From Bolinopsis microptera (lineage: Eukaryota; Ctenophora; Tentaculata; Lobata; Bolinopsidae): 64,000 nt of DNA. Within the stretch, counting starts at the first letter, position 1. Each line of letters starts with the position of its first letter. Shown here in pieces: positions 24,778 to 35,537 of the stretch. Under the pieces are notes generated by a model. It saw nothing but the letters and a program-made list of their open reading frames with translations. It was not told where the DNA came from and did not search any database. A program made the position numbers and the translations under genes. The stretch covers positions 9,376,411-9,440,410 of the forward strand of contig NC_087073.1 of NCBI RefSeq assembly GCF_026151205.1, in the 5' to 3' direction.

Positions 24778-26644
24778 GGTTAAGCAGATAAACAAAGTTC
24801 AAAGTTCGGAGTAAAAGTAGTCAGAGATGCTAAGCTGTAGATGCTGAACTAGCCTTAAATAGTACCGCATGGACTCATCGCACATTGAACTGATCGAATA
24901 TTATCCAACGCGAAACAATTTTTTTGAAACAGGTACAAAAGTTCAATATCCAGTTAGCGTATGCGCGGCACTGACAAACTATGCTTATAAAATTATATAC
25001 ATAATACCAGTAAAACAGGTATTTTACCTTACTGTACTGACAGGCTGAGCGCCATCCAGGAAAACAGGTACCACTTGTATTCACACTCAGTATTGAGTTG
25101 GGTCATTTTACAATACGAGATTGGGGACCGGTTTTATAAACAAACAAAGGAACTGGTATGGTATGGTATGTGGTAACATTTTACATTGTATAGTAAAATA
25201 CAAAAAAGTTTTAATGGATATCGATAGTTGTAATATTTTCTAATTTTATGTATTTTTCAAAGTTATTTATTAAACCGAAACGTAATATCGCGTCGAACGG
25301 TTGTGTTGTGTATCCGGATTAAATAAAGTATTTATTTAACATTTATTTGACATTCAAAAATAAAGTTAACAGTTAAATTTCCCATTTTGCACTTTAAGTG
25401 TAAATAAAACAAACTAAGCGCGCGTTAAAATCTCATTTATGATTTATAATTTAAATCATAAACAATTAACAATATACATTTTTTAGTTGGTGCAACTGAT
25501 TAGGTGTACAAAATGATTTAAATCGACAATTCATCCTTTTTTTATTTGACAGATTTAATTTTGTGTTCAGCGTTAATACTTCATAACACACAATGGAATC
25601 ATAAATTAGTTTATTTTTGCAAACAGAAACAAAATGTTTATGAAGGAGTATATTAGTTCAAACATTTTAGTTAGAAAGCTGTTATTTTGATTTTTTCTCG
25701 GTTATACATCGAGAATATTATTTATAAAATTGGACTTTACCATTTCGAAATTTAAATGATAAATTGATAACTGAAGACGTACATAAATGTAGATGCCGCG
25801 CACAAACACATTTATGTCTTTTGTGCGCGCGCTTATATTTTTCGGCACTGGATGTTACTATTAACAATTTTCAGGACGATGCGTTGTGCATGTGGACGTA
25901 AGTCCTAATTTTGCCTTACAGCTGAACTTTTTGTCTCTCCGCAACCTCAGTAAACACATTCGCCTTTATTATCATTCTACTGCACTAACGAAGCAAATCC
26001 GCTTCTTGTTATGTTCAGGCCTTGTATCTTCTCTGGGCTCACAAATCTGTATGCCTTCAGACCAGTACGATTGTTTTCGAATCGCAGAAAGGTTACTTTT
26101 TATCTGGCCGTCCGATGTCAATTTTACCCCTTTTGAGACGGTGACATAGTGAACTTTCACGATACGTCTTTAGCTCAAGTAACACTACAAATAAATGACA
26201 ACTAAGGCACAAGTTGTCTGGAGCTGTTTGGGACTAATCGTATTAGTCCCCAATTTTGATTTTATCATAACGATTTAATAACCGAAATAAAACAAAATCA
26301 AATAACAATGACATAAACATCATCATACGTACGAAGACCCATAAAAATGTAGCTAATTAAGCTTTTCACTAATATATAAGTTAATTAAACGTTTAATAGC
26401 GATATGAAGATTGAACCTTTAAAAATATTCGTTATGCTTTTCTTTATTACTAACATAATTTAATTCTTCCAAGCACTCAATTTGAAACATTCCATAAATA
26501 ACATCCATTCACAATACTTATAGAAATCATATTTTTCCTTAATTCCTTCTAATTTAACTTTTACAAATATAAATATTTAAGCATTATTATCTCCAAATAC
26601 AATATTAATCCTATTTCTGTTGACTTGTCCACTCACTGTAGGTC
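24778..26644. promoter_or_regulatory. Intergenic region between divergent AHCY and CFAP276-like genes
   Basis: 1.87 kb separates the AHCY start codon (24777, minus) from the CFAP276-like start codon (26645, plus), so both promoters and 5' UTRs must lie here. The sequence is AT-rich. At 25039-25150 it holds a copy of the SINE-like family's 3' half. No conserved promoter motif can be assigned by eye. Confidence 0.5.
25039..25150 (+). mobile_element. SINE-like family, truncated third copy
   Basis: Contains CAGGTACCACTTGTATTCACA, TACGAGATTGGGGACCGGTT and an ACAAACAAA tail, matching the 3' half of the elements at 8030-8229 (inverted) and 48350-48582. The 5' half is missing, as expected for a truncated retroposon. 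Confidence 0.7.
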
Positions 26645-29600
26645 ATGGGTAGATATCCCTATTCACACCCAAGATTTGAAAACGACAAGACTTTCTGCAG
26701 AAACATCGACACCATGGCGGTAAGATTATTTATTTTTATGACAATGACATGAAAGTTGTAATATAGGGGGTGTCACGTCCGTCTATGTTCGCTTGTCTCA
26801 TAGAATCCAAAAAGGACAGGACATAGGCGGACATAGGCGGACATAGGCGGACATAGACGGACATAGACGGACATAGGCGGACATAGACGGACATTGGCGG
26901 ACATAGTCGGACATATACGGACATTAGCGGACATTAATGGACACCTAAATTGCTAAATAAAATGTTCAATTTTTGCTGTTATAGGGGGATCATGTTTTTT
27001 GTCCGTTCGGTACCCTATCTTTTCAAAACGGACAAAAAATAAAGCGGGTAAATGGAAATAACATTTAGATGCTTCCTCCTCCTACTCTTCCTCCTCCTCC
27101 TCCTGGGTCTTCCTGATCTTCCTCAGTCCTCTTCCTCCTCCCCTCCTCAGTCCTCCTCCTACTCCTCCTCCTCGTCCTCAGTCCTCCTCATCAGTCCTCA
27201 ACAGTCCTCCTCCTCCCCAGTCCTCCTCCTCCTCCTCCTCCTGGGGCCTTTTCCTGGGTCCCTATATAATTTGATATAATAAGTTAAAGCTATTAATAGC
27301 TTTAGTGTGATTAATAAGTCGTTTGTTTTGTACAAAATTATAATGCATAGAAGTTGCGAAAAATTCTCACAATGTTTGTCCGCTAATGTCCACCAATGTC
27401 CGCTAATGTCCACCAATGTCCGTCCGAGTCCGCCAATGTCCGTCCGGGTCCGCAAATGTCCCAAAAAACACGTCCGTTGTCTCATAGAATCCAAAAAGGA
27501 CAGGACATAGGCGGACATAGACGGACGTGACGCCCCCCCCCCCCCCAATATAGGTTCAGCAAGATATTTGCCACGACAGCCATGAAATTGAACCCTAATA
27601 TCTTAACAGCGTACGCAACAACGCACGTCGCACAGTACTTGGATCTTTCCCCACTATGACATTATGTACAATGTACATACGTTTAGATTAATAAAGTAAT
27701 GAATCAACCGACCGCATGCGTATCCACGCTTGCACTGTCGGTGTAACCTAATATTTTTACATATCTTTCATATATTCAGGCTCCCTTGGAGGGTCCGCTG
27801 CACAAGAAATCGCTGGGTCAAAAATCATATCCATGGCAGAGACTTTACAGTACACAGACCCTATCCAGTGGAAGACAGGGAGTCATGCATTACGATCCAA
27901 AGGTATGCATTGATTGATTGAATCAGGAATCTTGCATAAATTGACAGCGTGCAGATTTGCACATTCATGAAAACCACTCCAGTTACTCAGTTGACCTACT
28001 GTATTGTTAAAATTAAACGTGGAGATCTGTCAAACTTATGCATGTTAGGCTGTTCACTATGTATTACATTTGTTCGCAATATAATACTTGCAGTACAACA
28101 ACGTGTCATTGTAATTGCTTGTCATGTCTCTCACAGATCGGATGAACTTCCAGTGTTATTGCTTATGTGCAAAGCACGCAGAATAAATATTTTGACTTAG
28201 GAAAATTAGATAATGCAATTGCTCAACATTCAATTGTTAATTATTCAGGCACCTCGGGATAGTTTAGACTTTATCATAAAAGCAAGTTACAACCACCACA
28301 ATTTGTTCATGGCAGACGTCAATGAAACCCTCCTTCAACAAGAAACTCTTGGTGGAAATCACGGGTATGTTATGATGCCTAAATTACTAGAAATTGTTCA
28401 CTTTTTTTCATACTGTTATTTTATAATCATAGACTTAAAAAGTGGTAAAAATTCGCCGAAAGACCTGTACATGCCTTTACAAGTGACCAGGTGTAAAAAA
28501 ATTAGGGACACCGAAACACCAGATGACCAGTAAACTGGTCATAGCAATTACATCAATTGCACCTTTAAGCCAAGCGATGCTGCAACCAGGGCATGCCATG
28601 CTAGGTTTTATTTCTATCTGTTAATTTCTGAAGATAGAGATAAGTTAGAGTTCTGTCCTTTGCCCAATTACCTTTTAAAGAGCTGATAGTTAAATAAACG
28701 ATGACATTAGAACTGTTTCCTTGAGTTTGATTGGATAATGGGCAATGATGTGGGGAGTAATTGGTTAATGATCTATACCAGCTTACATATAGCTCTCTTC
28801 TAAAGAATTTATGTATGAATTTGGCGACAGATAATATATTTGAGGATATGTGCTGTCTCAGAAGCACTAAGCTAAAAGCTTATATAATAGGTGTACGGCG
28901 TACGCGACTGCTACTATTTAGAATGAGTACTTACTGCTTACAGTGATAAGGTTTGAATATTATGTCCCAGCGATTCAGAAATTCGATATCATTCACTAAC
29001 ACCATGTTCCAGCAATTGCAGTAGAACCTTAGTCGTTGTCATGATAATCCTAGTTGTTGTCATGACAACGCTTTGTAAATATTCCTTATGGACCCTGATA
29101 ATTCAATAAAATCATCAAGCTCTTACATCTCGAGCAGATATTTTATGTCACCAGGTTACAATTAGTTCATTTGTAATGTGGCAGTAAATCATTTTTAACA
29201 TAGCTATATGCTTATTAAGAGAATTCAAGAGTTAAATTAATAAACCTACTTCATGTGACGTGGTAGGAATGAACCCTGTGTAAACAATGTTTTGACTTAA
29301 TCGGCATTCATTAAAAGTTAAACTATCGAGCTACATGCAGTTTGCAGATAGTGCTCTCGCGAGGCCTTTGCATGTCAAGACTGTGACCTCCCACGACAAA
29401 CATTCATTGCCAAATGTAAATTATGGATTTAAACTGTTTTTGCAAGAGGATCGGGGCTGGTATTTGGTCTTTTTCGGTCCAAATGTTATTTTTGACGATT
29501 AACCCTATTACATTTACAAATTTTAGTGGTATTTTCTACCATTTTATAAAGCTTCAAAATCTAAGTGACTTTTTAAAAAATTGCATTTTTCAAGATTTAA

Positions 29601-32600
29601 TATGTTAACAGTAATAAACATGAACATCTTTTGAGAACATTTTAAATCCTGATTGTGAAGTTCAAAACTACGTGTCTCTTGCGATCAAAGTAGCAGCGAA
29701 ATATCAGAATACATCGCTGTCATCACAAACATAAAGCATTAGATTAATTTCTCCTAAGTTCAGATACGGTCCAGAATAATTCCTTGTTACCTAAAATAAG
29801 ACAATGAGTTTTTTTAATTAAATACTTAGTTAATCCAAATACTTGTTTTAAGTGGACATGGAACCAACTTGTTATATTGTAATGTTGAGTTACAAGGTGT
29901 CAGTAATATTCAATGCATTGACCAAATTCTGTTAATTAAGATTAATCCTGTATCTCTGAATGTAGGTTTATGAGTTGTGCGGTTCACAGAGCTTATTGTA
30001 CGTGATTACTGCAGTTTAATATTATTATGACTTCATGATTGTGGATGCTTACAAGATTGTGGCTGCAAAACTGTGACTTATGTTACAAACAGCTGTAATG
30101 ACAATGTGTCGTAATTTAATCGCTAAGGGGGGCTAAGTTCCCAGGATAGTTCTAGAAACGATTTAATTAGGGATCACGTGATAATTTTTCAAAACTCCCA
30201 GAAGTACAGATTCGCTGAACAAGAATCTCATATATCAAGACCAAATCAGTCAGGAAGAATTAATTTAGATGAAAAAATAAGAATCAGAACAAAATAATAA
30301 AATTAAATTGCAAAAGAACTGATCGACATTATATCATTATTGGGTAGAACGTTTAAAGAATAAATTACGGTAGCCACAATATACTAAACAGAAACTGTAC
30401 AACGTCGCGGTATGCATTTATTTCAAGTAGCTAACTAACTTCAATGTCTAAGAGGCTAGCCGGCTAGGGTGGTTCTTGTCTTATACTCCGCATGCAATTC
30501 TGTCAGTTCGACTGTTGGGCTAAAGGAAGCACTTCCAACTCCAAGTCGAGTCCTTGAGTGGTAATTTGCATTCGAGGCGGTGTAGCTCGTTCAGGGGTTA
30601 CTTGTGTTCTTTGAGTAGATATTATCTGCATGAGTTTGGAAACATACAGCTTTAAGAACTTTCTAAAACTCCTCACTGTAATTGAATATACAAAGAAGTT
30701 AGCCATTATGTTGAGGTACTGCACTAACATAACAGATCGCCACACTACAGTGCCATGATCTGCTCCTAGGAGCCAAGTTATATTTGCAACACCATACGGC
30801 AGAGTGGAAAGTAACAAGACCCCCACAGTTAGCAGCACTGTTATCACCCCCTCCCACCGTAATGTTCGTCCGTGCTGGGAGCTAGCCTTTTTGGCGACAA
30901 CCAGAATACAAATCGATGTGGCCGTGAGGGCTATGTAGGAGAGAGCGTAAACGGCAGGGAATGCTATCAATAAATACCATTTATACCATGATGGGAGATT
31001 TGGTGAAGTGTCAGCATAGGCACAAAAATAGCCAAGGTAACTAAAGTAAACATCATTTCTGAGATAGATTATCCTAACAATAACCACTGGAGAGTAAACA
31101 ACCACTGTCAAGAGCCAGACTGAAGTAAAGATTTTATGTCCGAACCGTGAGGACCAAACTCTGGATTTCAGGGGGTTTACCATAATTATCAGCTTTAGAG
31201 TTGTCAGGGTGCATGTTTGGAACACGGTCACATGTGATAATACCCAGCTCATATTATTTGAAACTTCACAAAGTAGTTCTCCTACCACCCAGCGGTCTGT
31301 GATGGATGCCAAAGTCATTGGGAATACTTTGAAGGCATTTTGTAGAAGGTCGCAGATAGCCATGTGCTGCATCGCTGCTATGATTACCTTCTGAAGTTTG
31401 ATGGCATTGTATCTTATAGTCGCTACTAGAATGATGACATCCCCTATCAGGGACGCAATAAGAGTAGTTAAGCTCCATAAGATGAAGATATATCGCTCCC
31501 GGTCATCTGTTATTACGTAAAGTGTCTTGTTGTCTGTTCGCATTTTATACAGAATACATCACTAGAATGATCGTTATAACAGGATTGAAAATGAAGCTTT
31601 TAGTAATTTTTGACAGCCAGTTTTTTTCATAACCAAAAATATAGCAAATGAAAAGGTAATACGAACTGAAAACATAGTAATCACAACAAAAGAGATCCAT
31701 GATATGCTGCACTAGTAACGTGGACAATTTGCACCTGCGGCAACAAAAAGATTTGTCAAAACCAAAAATATAGCAAATGAAAAGGTAATACGAACTGAAA
31801 ACATAGTAATCACAACAAAAAAGATCCATGCCAGTAACGTGGACAATTTGCACCTGCGGCAACATCATTTTAAACTTTTAATGCTTTCATATGATTCAAT
31901 AAGGTCTCTTCGGATCTTAACGAATTACCATTTTAACAAATTTAGTCTCCAATGTAACTCTTTACTAATGGATGTTTTCAAAATTCACGATTTCGTCCTC
32001 AGACGTGTTCTAAAGAACCGAAAGAAGAAAGAAGTGCAGTTTGTAAAGCCGACACTGGTTGAACCCGAGTTCAGAGAGAATGTGATGCTTCCCAGGTTCA
32101 CCACACACAGTGTCAAGATGGCTATAGGTAGGTGTTATTTTCATCATACAATAAGGATTATTCCCTCTATTGACAGTATTTAATATTAACTAACAACATC
32201 GAGGATTTCTAGATCTTTTAGGAAATGGCTTCGTTATAAGTCCACTAAATCTATCAAAAAACACACATTATCTAATGTCAAATTTTTTTATGTGTTTGAG
32301 CTGAGACGTGTGAATGAGGCAATTGCAATCGTTTAAATGGAAGAGGGGTTATCAAGGAATTCTTAGTATATGCTATGGGATGAGTGTACACAAACTATAG
32401 TTGTGTTTCAGTTGAAGTTACCAGTGGTATGGTAGTACTGTAGCCTCAGAAGATGGTGTGCACTGTGCGAGTTGGACTTTCCGTTCCATTTGTTCCGCGG
32501 AATAATATTTTCAGACGAAAGTCGATTATCTTAAGATCTGACTGATAGATGTCTGTGCAAGTTTGGGCGAGTTTCTATTTGCCAAATTTAAGATATCACT

Positions 32601-35537
32601 TCGAACACAAGAAAATATATCTCCAAATTGGCGCTGCATTCCGCTACGAACCGCAAATTTGGAGATATTTTCTTGTGTTTGTAGTGATATATGTTCATTA
32701 TATGCAAGCCTCTTGATTTATAATCACCGAGTCTAGTAATTGTTTAAGAGAGTTCTCTGGCAGTTACGAAACTCGAGAGACTGTGGGATACTGAAGGGAA
32801 AGGAAGCAGTTCTAACGAGCTCTTCTCAAACACAAGGATATATCTTGTGAACTTGGCTAGTATATATCAAACATTTGATATGAAGTTGTAGAGGGAGTTA
32901 TGTGCCTCGCCGGGCTAATGTAGTGGATGACCTTGCTGTACGGCAAGTTAAACAAGGATCTGAAATTACTAGGTTCCGTACAGAATCAACTCTGCACCCG
33001 TGTCAATATGTTCATTATATGCAAGCCTCTTGATTTATATCTTATAATCTTAAATTTGGCACATAGAAATTCGCCCATACTTGCACAGATTATCTGTGTT
33101 ATAGCCATATAAAGTTTGAAGAAAATCTATCAGTCAGATCTTGAAATATATGCCTCGGTACCACTACAAATCACCCATTTGGAGATATTTTTTGTGTTTG
33201 AAGTGATATCTCAAATTTGGGAAATAGAAATTCGCCCAAACTTTCATAGATAGTTTATATTATAATCACATAACTATCTGGAAAGTTTAAGAAAATTATG
33301 TCGGTCAGTTCTCGAGAAAATCTAAAATATATTCTAAGTTATTTACTAAAACACTCGATTTTCGACCTTTTGTTATGGAAAAGATTTGTCGAAAGTCCTT
33401 CTGCACTGTGCGAGTTGGACTTTCCGTTCCATTTGTTCCGCGGAACGATATTTGACGAAAGTCGATTATCTTGAGATCGAATCCTACTGATAAATTTTCT
33501 TTAAACTTTCCAGATAGTTGTATGGCTATGATACGGATAATCTGTGCGATTTTGGACGAGTTTCTCTGTGCCAAACCTGAGATATGACTTCAAACACAAG
33601 AAAATATCTCAAATTGGCGCGTTTTAGCGGAACGCAGGCACATATTTCGAGATCCTACTGATAAATTTTCTTTAAACTTTTCAGATAGTTGTATGGCTAT
33701 AACAGTCCTCCATTCCTCCTTCTCCTTCTCAGTCCTCTTCCTCCTTCTCCTCCTCATCATTACTCCTCCTCAGTCTTTCTCCTCATCCTCAGTCCTACTC
33801 CTCCTCAGTCCTCCTCCTCAGTCCTCTTCCTCCTCATTCTCCTCTTCAGTCCTCCTCATCCTCATCCTCCTCTTCCTCTTGATTATCTGTCTCATAGCCA
33901 TACAACTATCTGGAAAGGGGGGATCATGTTTGTGTCCGTATCTGTCCGTTCGGTACCCTTTATTTTCAAAACGGACAAAAGGTAGGGCAAACAAAAACAG
34001 AATAAAACGGACAAAAACGGAACAAAAATGTTATGGAAATAACATTTAGATGCTTCCTCCTGCTCATCCTCCTTTTCCTCCTCCTCCTCCTCCTCTCCCT
34101 CATGCCCCTCTTCCTCCTCCTCCTCAGTCCTCCTCCTCCTCATCCTCCTCCTCCTTCTGAGTCCTCCTCCTCCTGAGTCCTCCCGAGTCCATCTCCTCTT
34201 GAGTCCTCCTCCATCTGAGTCCTCCTGATTCCTCCTCGTCCTAAGTCCACATCCTCCTGAGTCCTCTTCCTCCTCCACATCATCCACTTCCTAGTTCTCT
34301 TCAGTCCTCCTCCTCCTTCTGAGTCCACCTCCTCCACCTCCTCAGTCCCCCCGAGTCCTCCTCCTCCTCCTCAGTCCTCATCCTCCTCCTCCTCCTTTGT
34401 CCTCATCCTCCCCCTCTTTCTGAGTCCTCCTCCTGATTCCTCCTCCTCCTGAGTCCACATCCTCCTGAATCCTCTTCCTTTTAAAGAAAGGAGTTCCTTT
34501 AAAAGGAAGAAAATCTATCATTCACATCTCTAAATATTTGCCTGTGTTTCGCTAGAAGCCGCCAATTTGGAGATATTTTCTTGTGTTTGAAGTCATATCT
34601 CAGGTTTGGCACATGGAAATTCTCTCAAAATCGCACAGACCATTCGTCTTATAGTCATATAACTATCTGGCCTGGAAAGATTAAAGAAAATTTATCAGTA
34701 GGATCTTGAAATATGTGCCTACGTTCCGCTAGAAACCGCCAATTTGAGATATTTTCTTGTGTTTGAAGTCATATCTCAGGTTTGGCACATAGAAATCCTC
34801 CTAAAATCGCACAGAATATCCGTCTCATAGCCATACAACTATCTGGAAAGTTTAAAGAAAATCTATCGGTCAAATTTTGAGAAAATCAAAAATATATTCT
34901 AAGTTATTCACTAAAACACACGATTTTCGAACTTTTCATTTGGAACAGATTTGTCGAAAGTCCTTCTGCACTGTGCATATGCGCGTCACATGTCTGTCGG
35001 TCGCTGTACATCAGTTATATAAAAACCGTGTTATTTTCCGCGCTGTATCGTAGCGCGCATTATGCATAATTCACATGGCCCGCTTGGTCGGTCTAGCTGC
35101 GGATAAATTGACGAACAGAAGCTTAGCTGTTCGATTTTGTTATTCATTCCTACTTGAATTTCAAAACAAATATTTTCAGAAAGTCATCACGTTCCCTTGA
35201 CGAACCCTGGATATTCTCGAAAGCATGACGGAGGTTTTTATACCACCTAAAAGACAGAAACCCGAACTCTTCAAACTTGCGTTATCCTCGTTGCTGAGCT
35301 AAATGTTGTTTAATCTTTATGACCAACCTTTGTCAATGAATATACTATATTATTAGGATTTTAAGGCTTTAAATTGTTTTATGGTTTGAATCTGTTTAGG
35401 ATACGGCATGATAAGATTCAATCATCACACGAATTTGACTACATTCAAATCTCAATCAATTCAAGCTAGTTCTTAGATGTTATTTTGGGGATTTTAGCTT
35501 GCTTTATTGATTACAGGACGGGTTGTGTCCTTATAGC
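26645..35537 (+). CDS. CFAP276: CFAP276-like ciliary microtubule inner protein (C1orf194 family); last exon uncertain
   Basis: Exons 26645-26719, 27780-27902, 28249-28364 and 32003-32127 join in phases 0, 0, 2 and leave phase 1. They encode about 147 residues. Family signs, from memory of the C1orf194/CFAP276 group: [52 protein letters not shown] and HGRVLKNR. Members line the inside of ciliary doublet microtubules and are about 170 residues long. The end is unclear. One option is a short exon at 35517-35537 (after TTGATTACAG) adding GRVVSL and a stop; another is read-through of exon 4 to a stop at 32180; a missed exon with the usual C-terminus is also possible. Intron 1 carries a TIR element, and intron 3 carries an antisense GPCR gene. 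Confidence 0.75.
26766..27546. mobile_element. Non-autonomous TIR element with internal 10-bp satellite and CCT tract
   Basis: 781 bp bounded by G-run/C-run termini: GGGGGTGTCACGTCCGTCT on the left and the reverse complement of GTCACGTCCGTCTATGT followed by 14 or so C on the right. A perfect 6-bp duplication AATATA (26760-26765 and 27547-27552) flanks it. Inside are: a 10-bp satellite GGACATAGGC repeated about 13 times with variants (26815-26945); a module with GGGGGATCATGTTTT and GTCCGTTCGGTACCCT (26982-27070); a (TCC)n tract (27072-27245); and an inverse-orientation satellite (GTCCGCTAATGTCC) at 27378-27450. There is no transposase. It sits in intron 1 of the CFAP276-like gene. Confidence 0.8.
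28365..30502. other. Intron 3 of CFAP276-like gene, left part
   Basis: 2.1 kb of AT-rich intron; the short ORFs have no motif and no repeat or RNA gene is evident. It also contains the 3' flank of the antisense GPCR. Confidence 0.4.
30503..31543 (-). CDS. Class A (rhodopsin-like) GPCR, intronless
   Basis: A 346-residue open frame with seven hydrophobic helices, an N-terminal glycosylation site (NKT) and a basic cytoplasmic tail. Helix 1 runs from about residue 20 ([18 protein letters not shown]). Helix 3 ends in [17 protein letters not shown], which aligns with the DRY region but reads LKL instead of DRY. Helix 7 ends [17 protein letters not shown], an NPxxY variant, followed by helix 8. The ligand cannot be told. 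Charged-to-hydrophobic change at the DRY site is unusual and might alter G-protein coupling. The gene has no introns and lies antisense in intron 3 of the CFAP276-like gene. Just upstream of its start is a tandem duplication (31632-31864). Confidence 0.85.
   Translation of the reverse strand: MRTDNKTLYVITDDRERYIFILWSLTTLIASLIGDVIILVATIRYNAIKLQKVIIAAMQHMAICDLLQNAFKVFPMTLASITDRWVVGELLCEVSNNMSWVLSHVTVFQTCTLTTLKLIIMVNPLKSRVWSSRFGHKIFTSVWLLTVVVYSPVVIVRIIYLRNDVYFSYLGYFCAYADTSPNLPSWYKWYLLIAFPAVYALSYIALTATSICILVVAKKASSQHGRTLRWEGVITVLLTVGVLLLSTLPYGVANITWLLGADHGTVVWRSVMLVQYLNIMANFFVYSITVRSFRKFLKLYVSKLMQIISTQRTQVTPERATPPRMQITTQGLDLELEVLPLAQQSN
31632..31864. repeat. Tandem duplication in the 5' flank of the GPCR gene
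   Basis: Segments 31632-31745 and 31761-31864 are nearly identical (period about 129 bases): both contain ACCAAAAATATAGCAAATG and GTGGACAATTTGCACCTGCG. The second copy lacks about 9 bases in the middle. The array lies about 90-320 bases upstream of the GPCR start codon, where a promoter or 5' UTR would be. Confidence 0.9.
32440..34980. repeat. Repeat nest with foldback units and CCT tracts
   Basis: Several interleaved repeats. The block GTGCGAGTTGGACTTTCCGT occurs at about 32467 and 33409. A 100-bp block ending GTCGAAAGTCCTTCTGCACT occurs at about 33320-33415 and 34880-34978. CAATTTGGAGATATTTTCTT-type units occur in both orientations at 32600, 32655, 33178, 33590, 34552 and 34739. AGTTGTATGGCTAT and its complement recur at 33520, 33690, 33893, 34666 and 34838. 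Between 33709 and 34480 lie (TCC)n tracts and a copy of the module of the 26.8-kb TIR element (GTCCGTTCGGTACCC at 33945). ORFs here are low-complexity artefacts. Confidence 0.8.

Noticed and set aside
26736..26924. ORF with MSVYVRLCP repeats
   Set aside because: It is a reading of the 10-bp satellite within the TIR element.
33689..34337. Ser/Pro-rich and Glu/Arg-rich ORFs
   Set aside because: They are translations of (TCC)n microsatellites on both strands and carry no protein signal.
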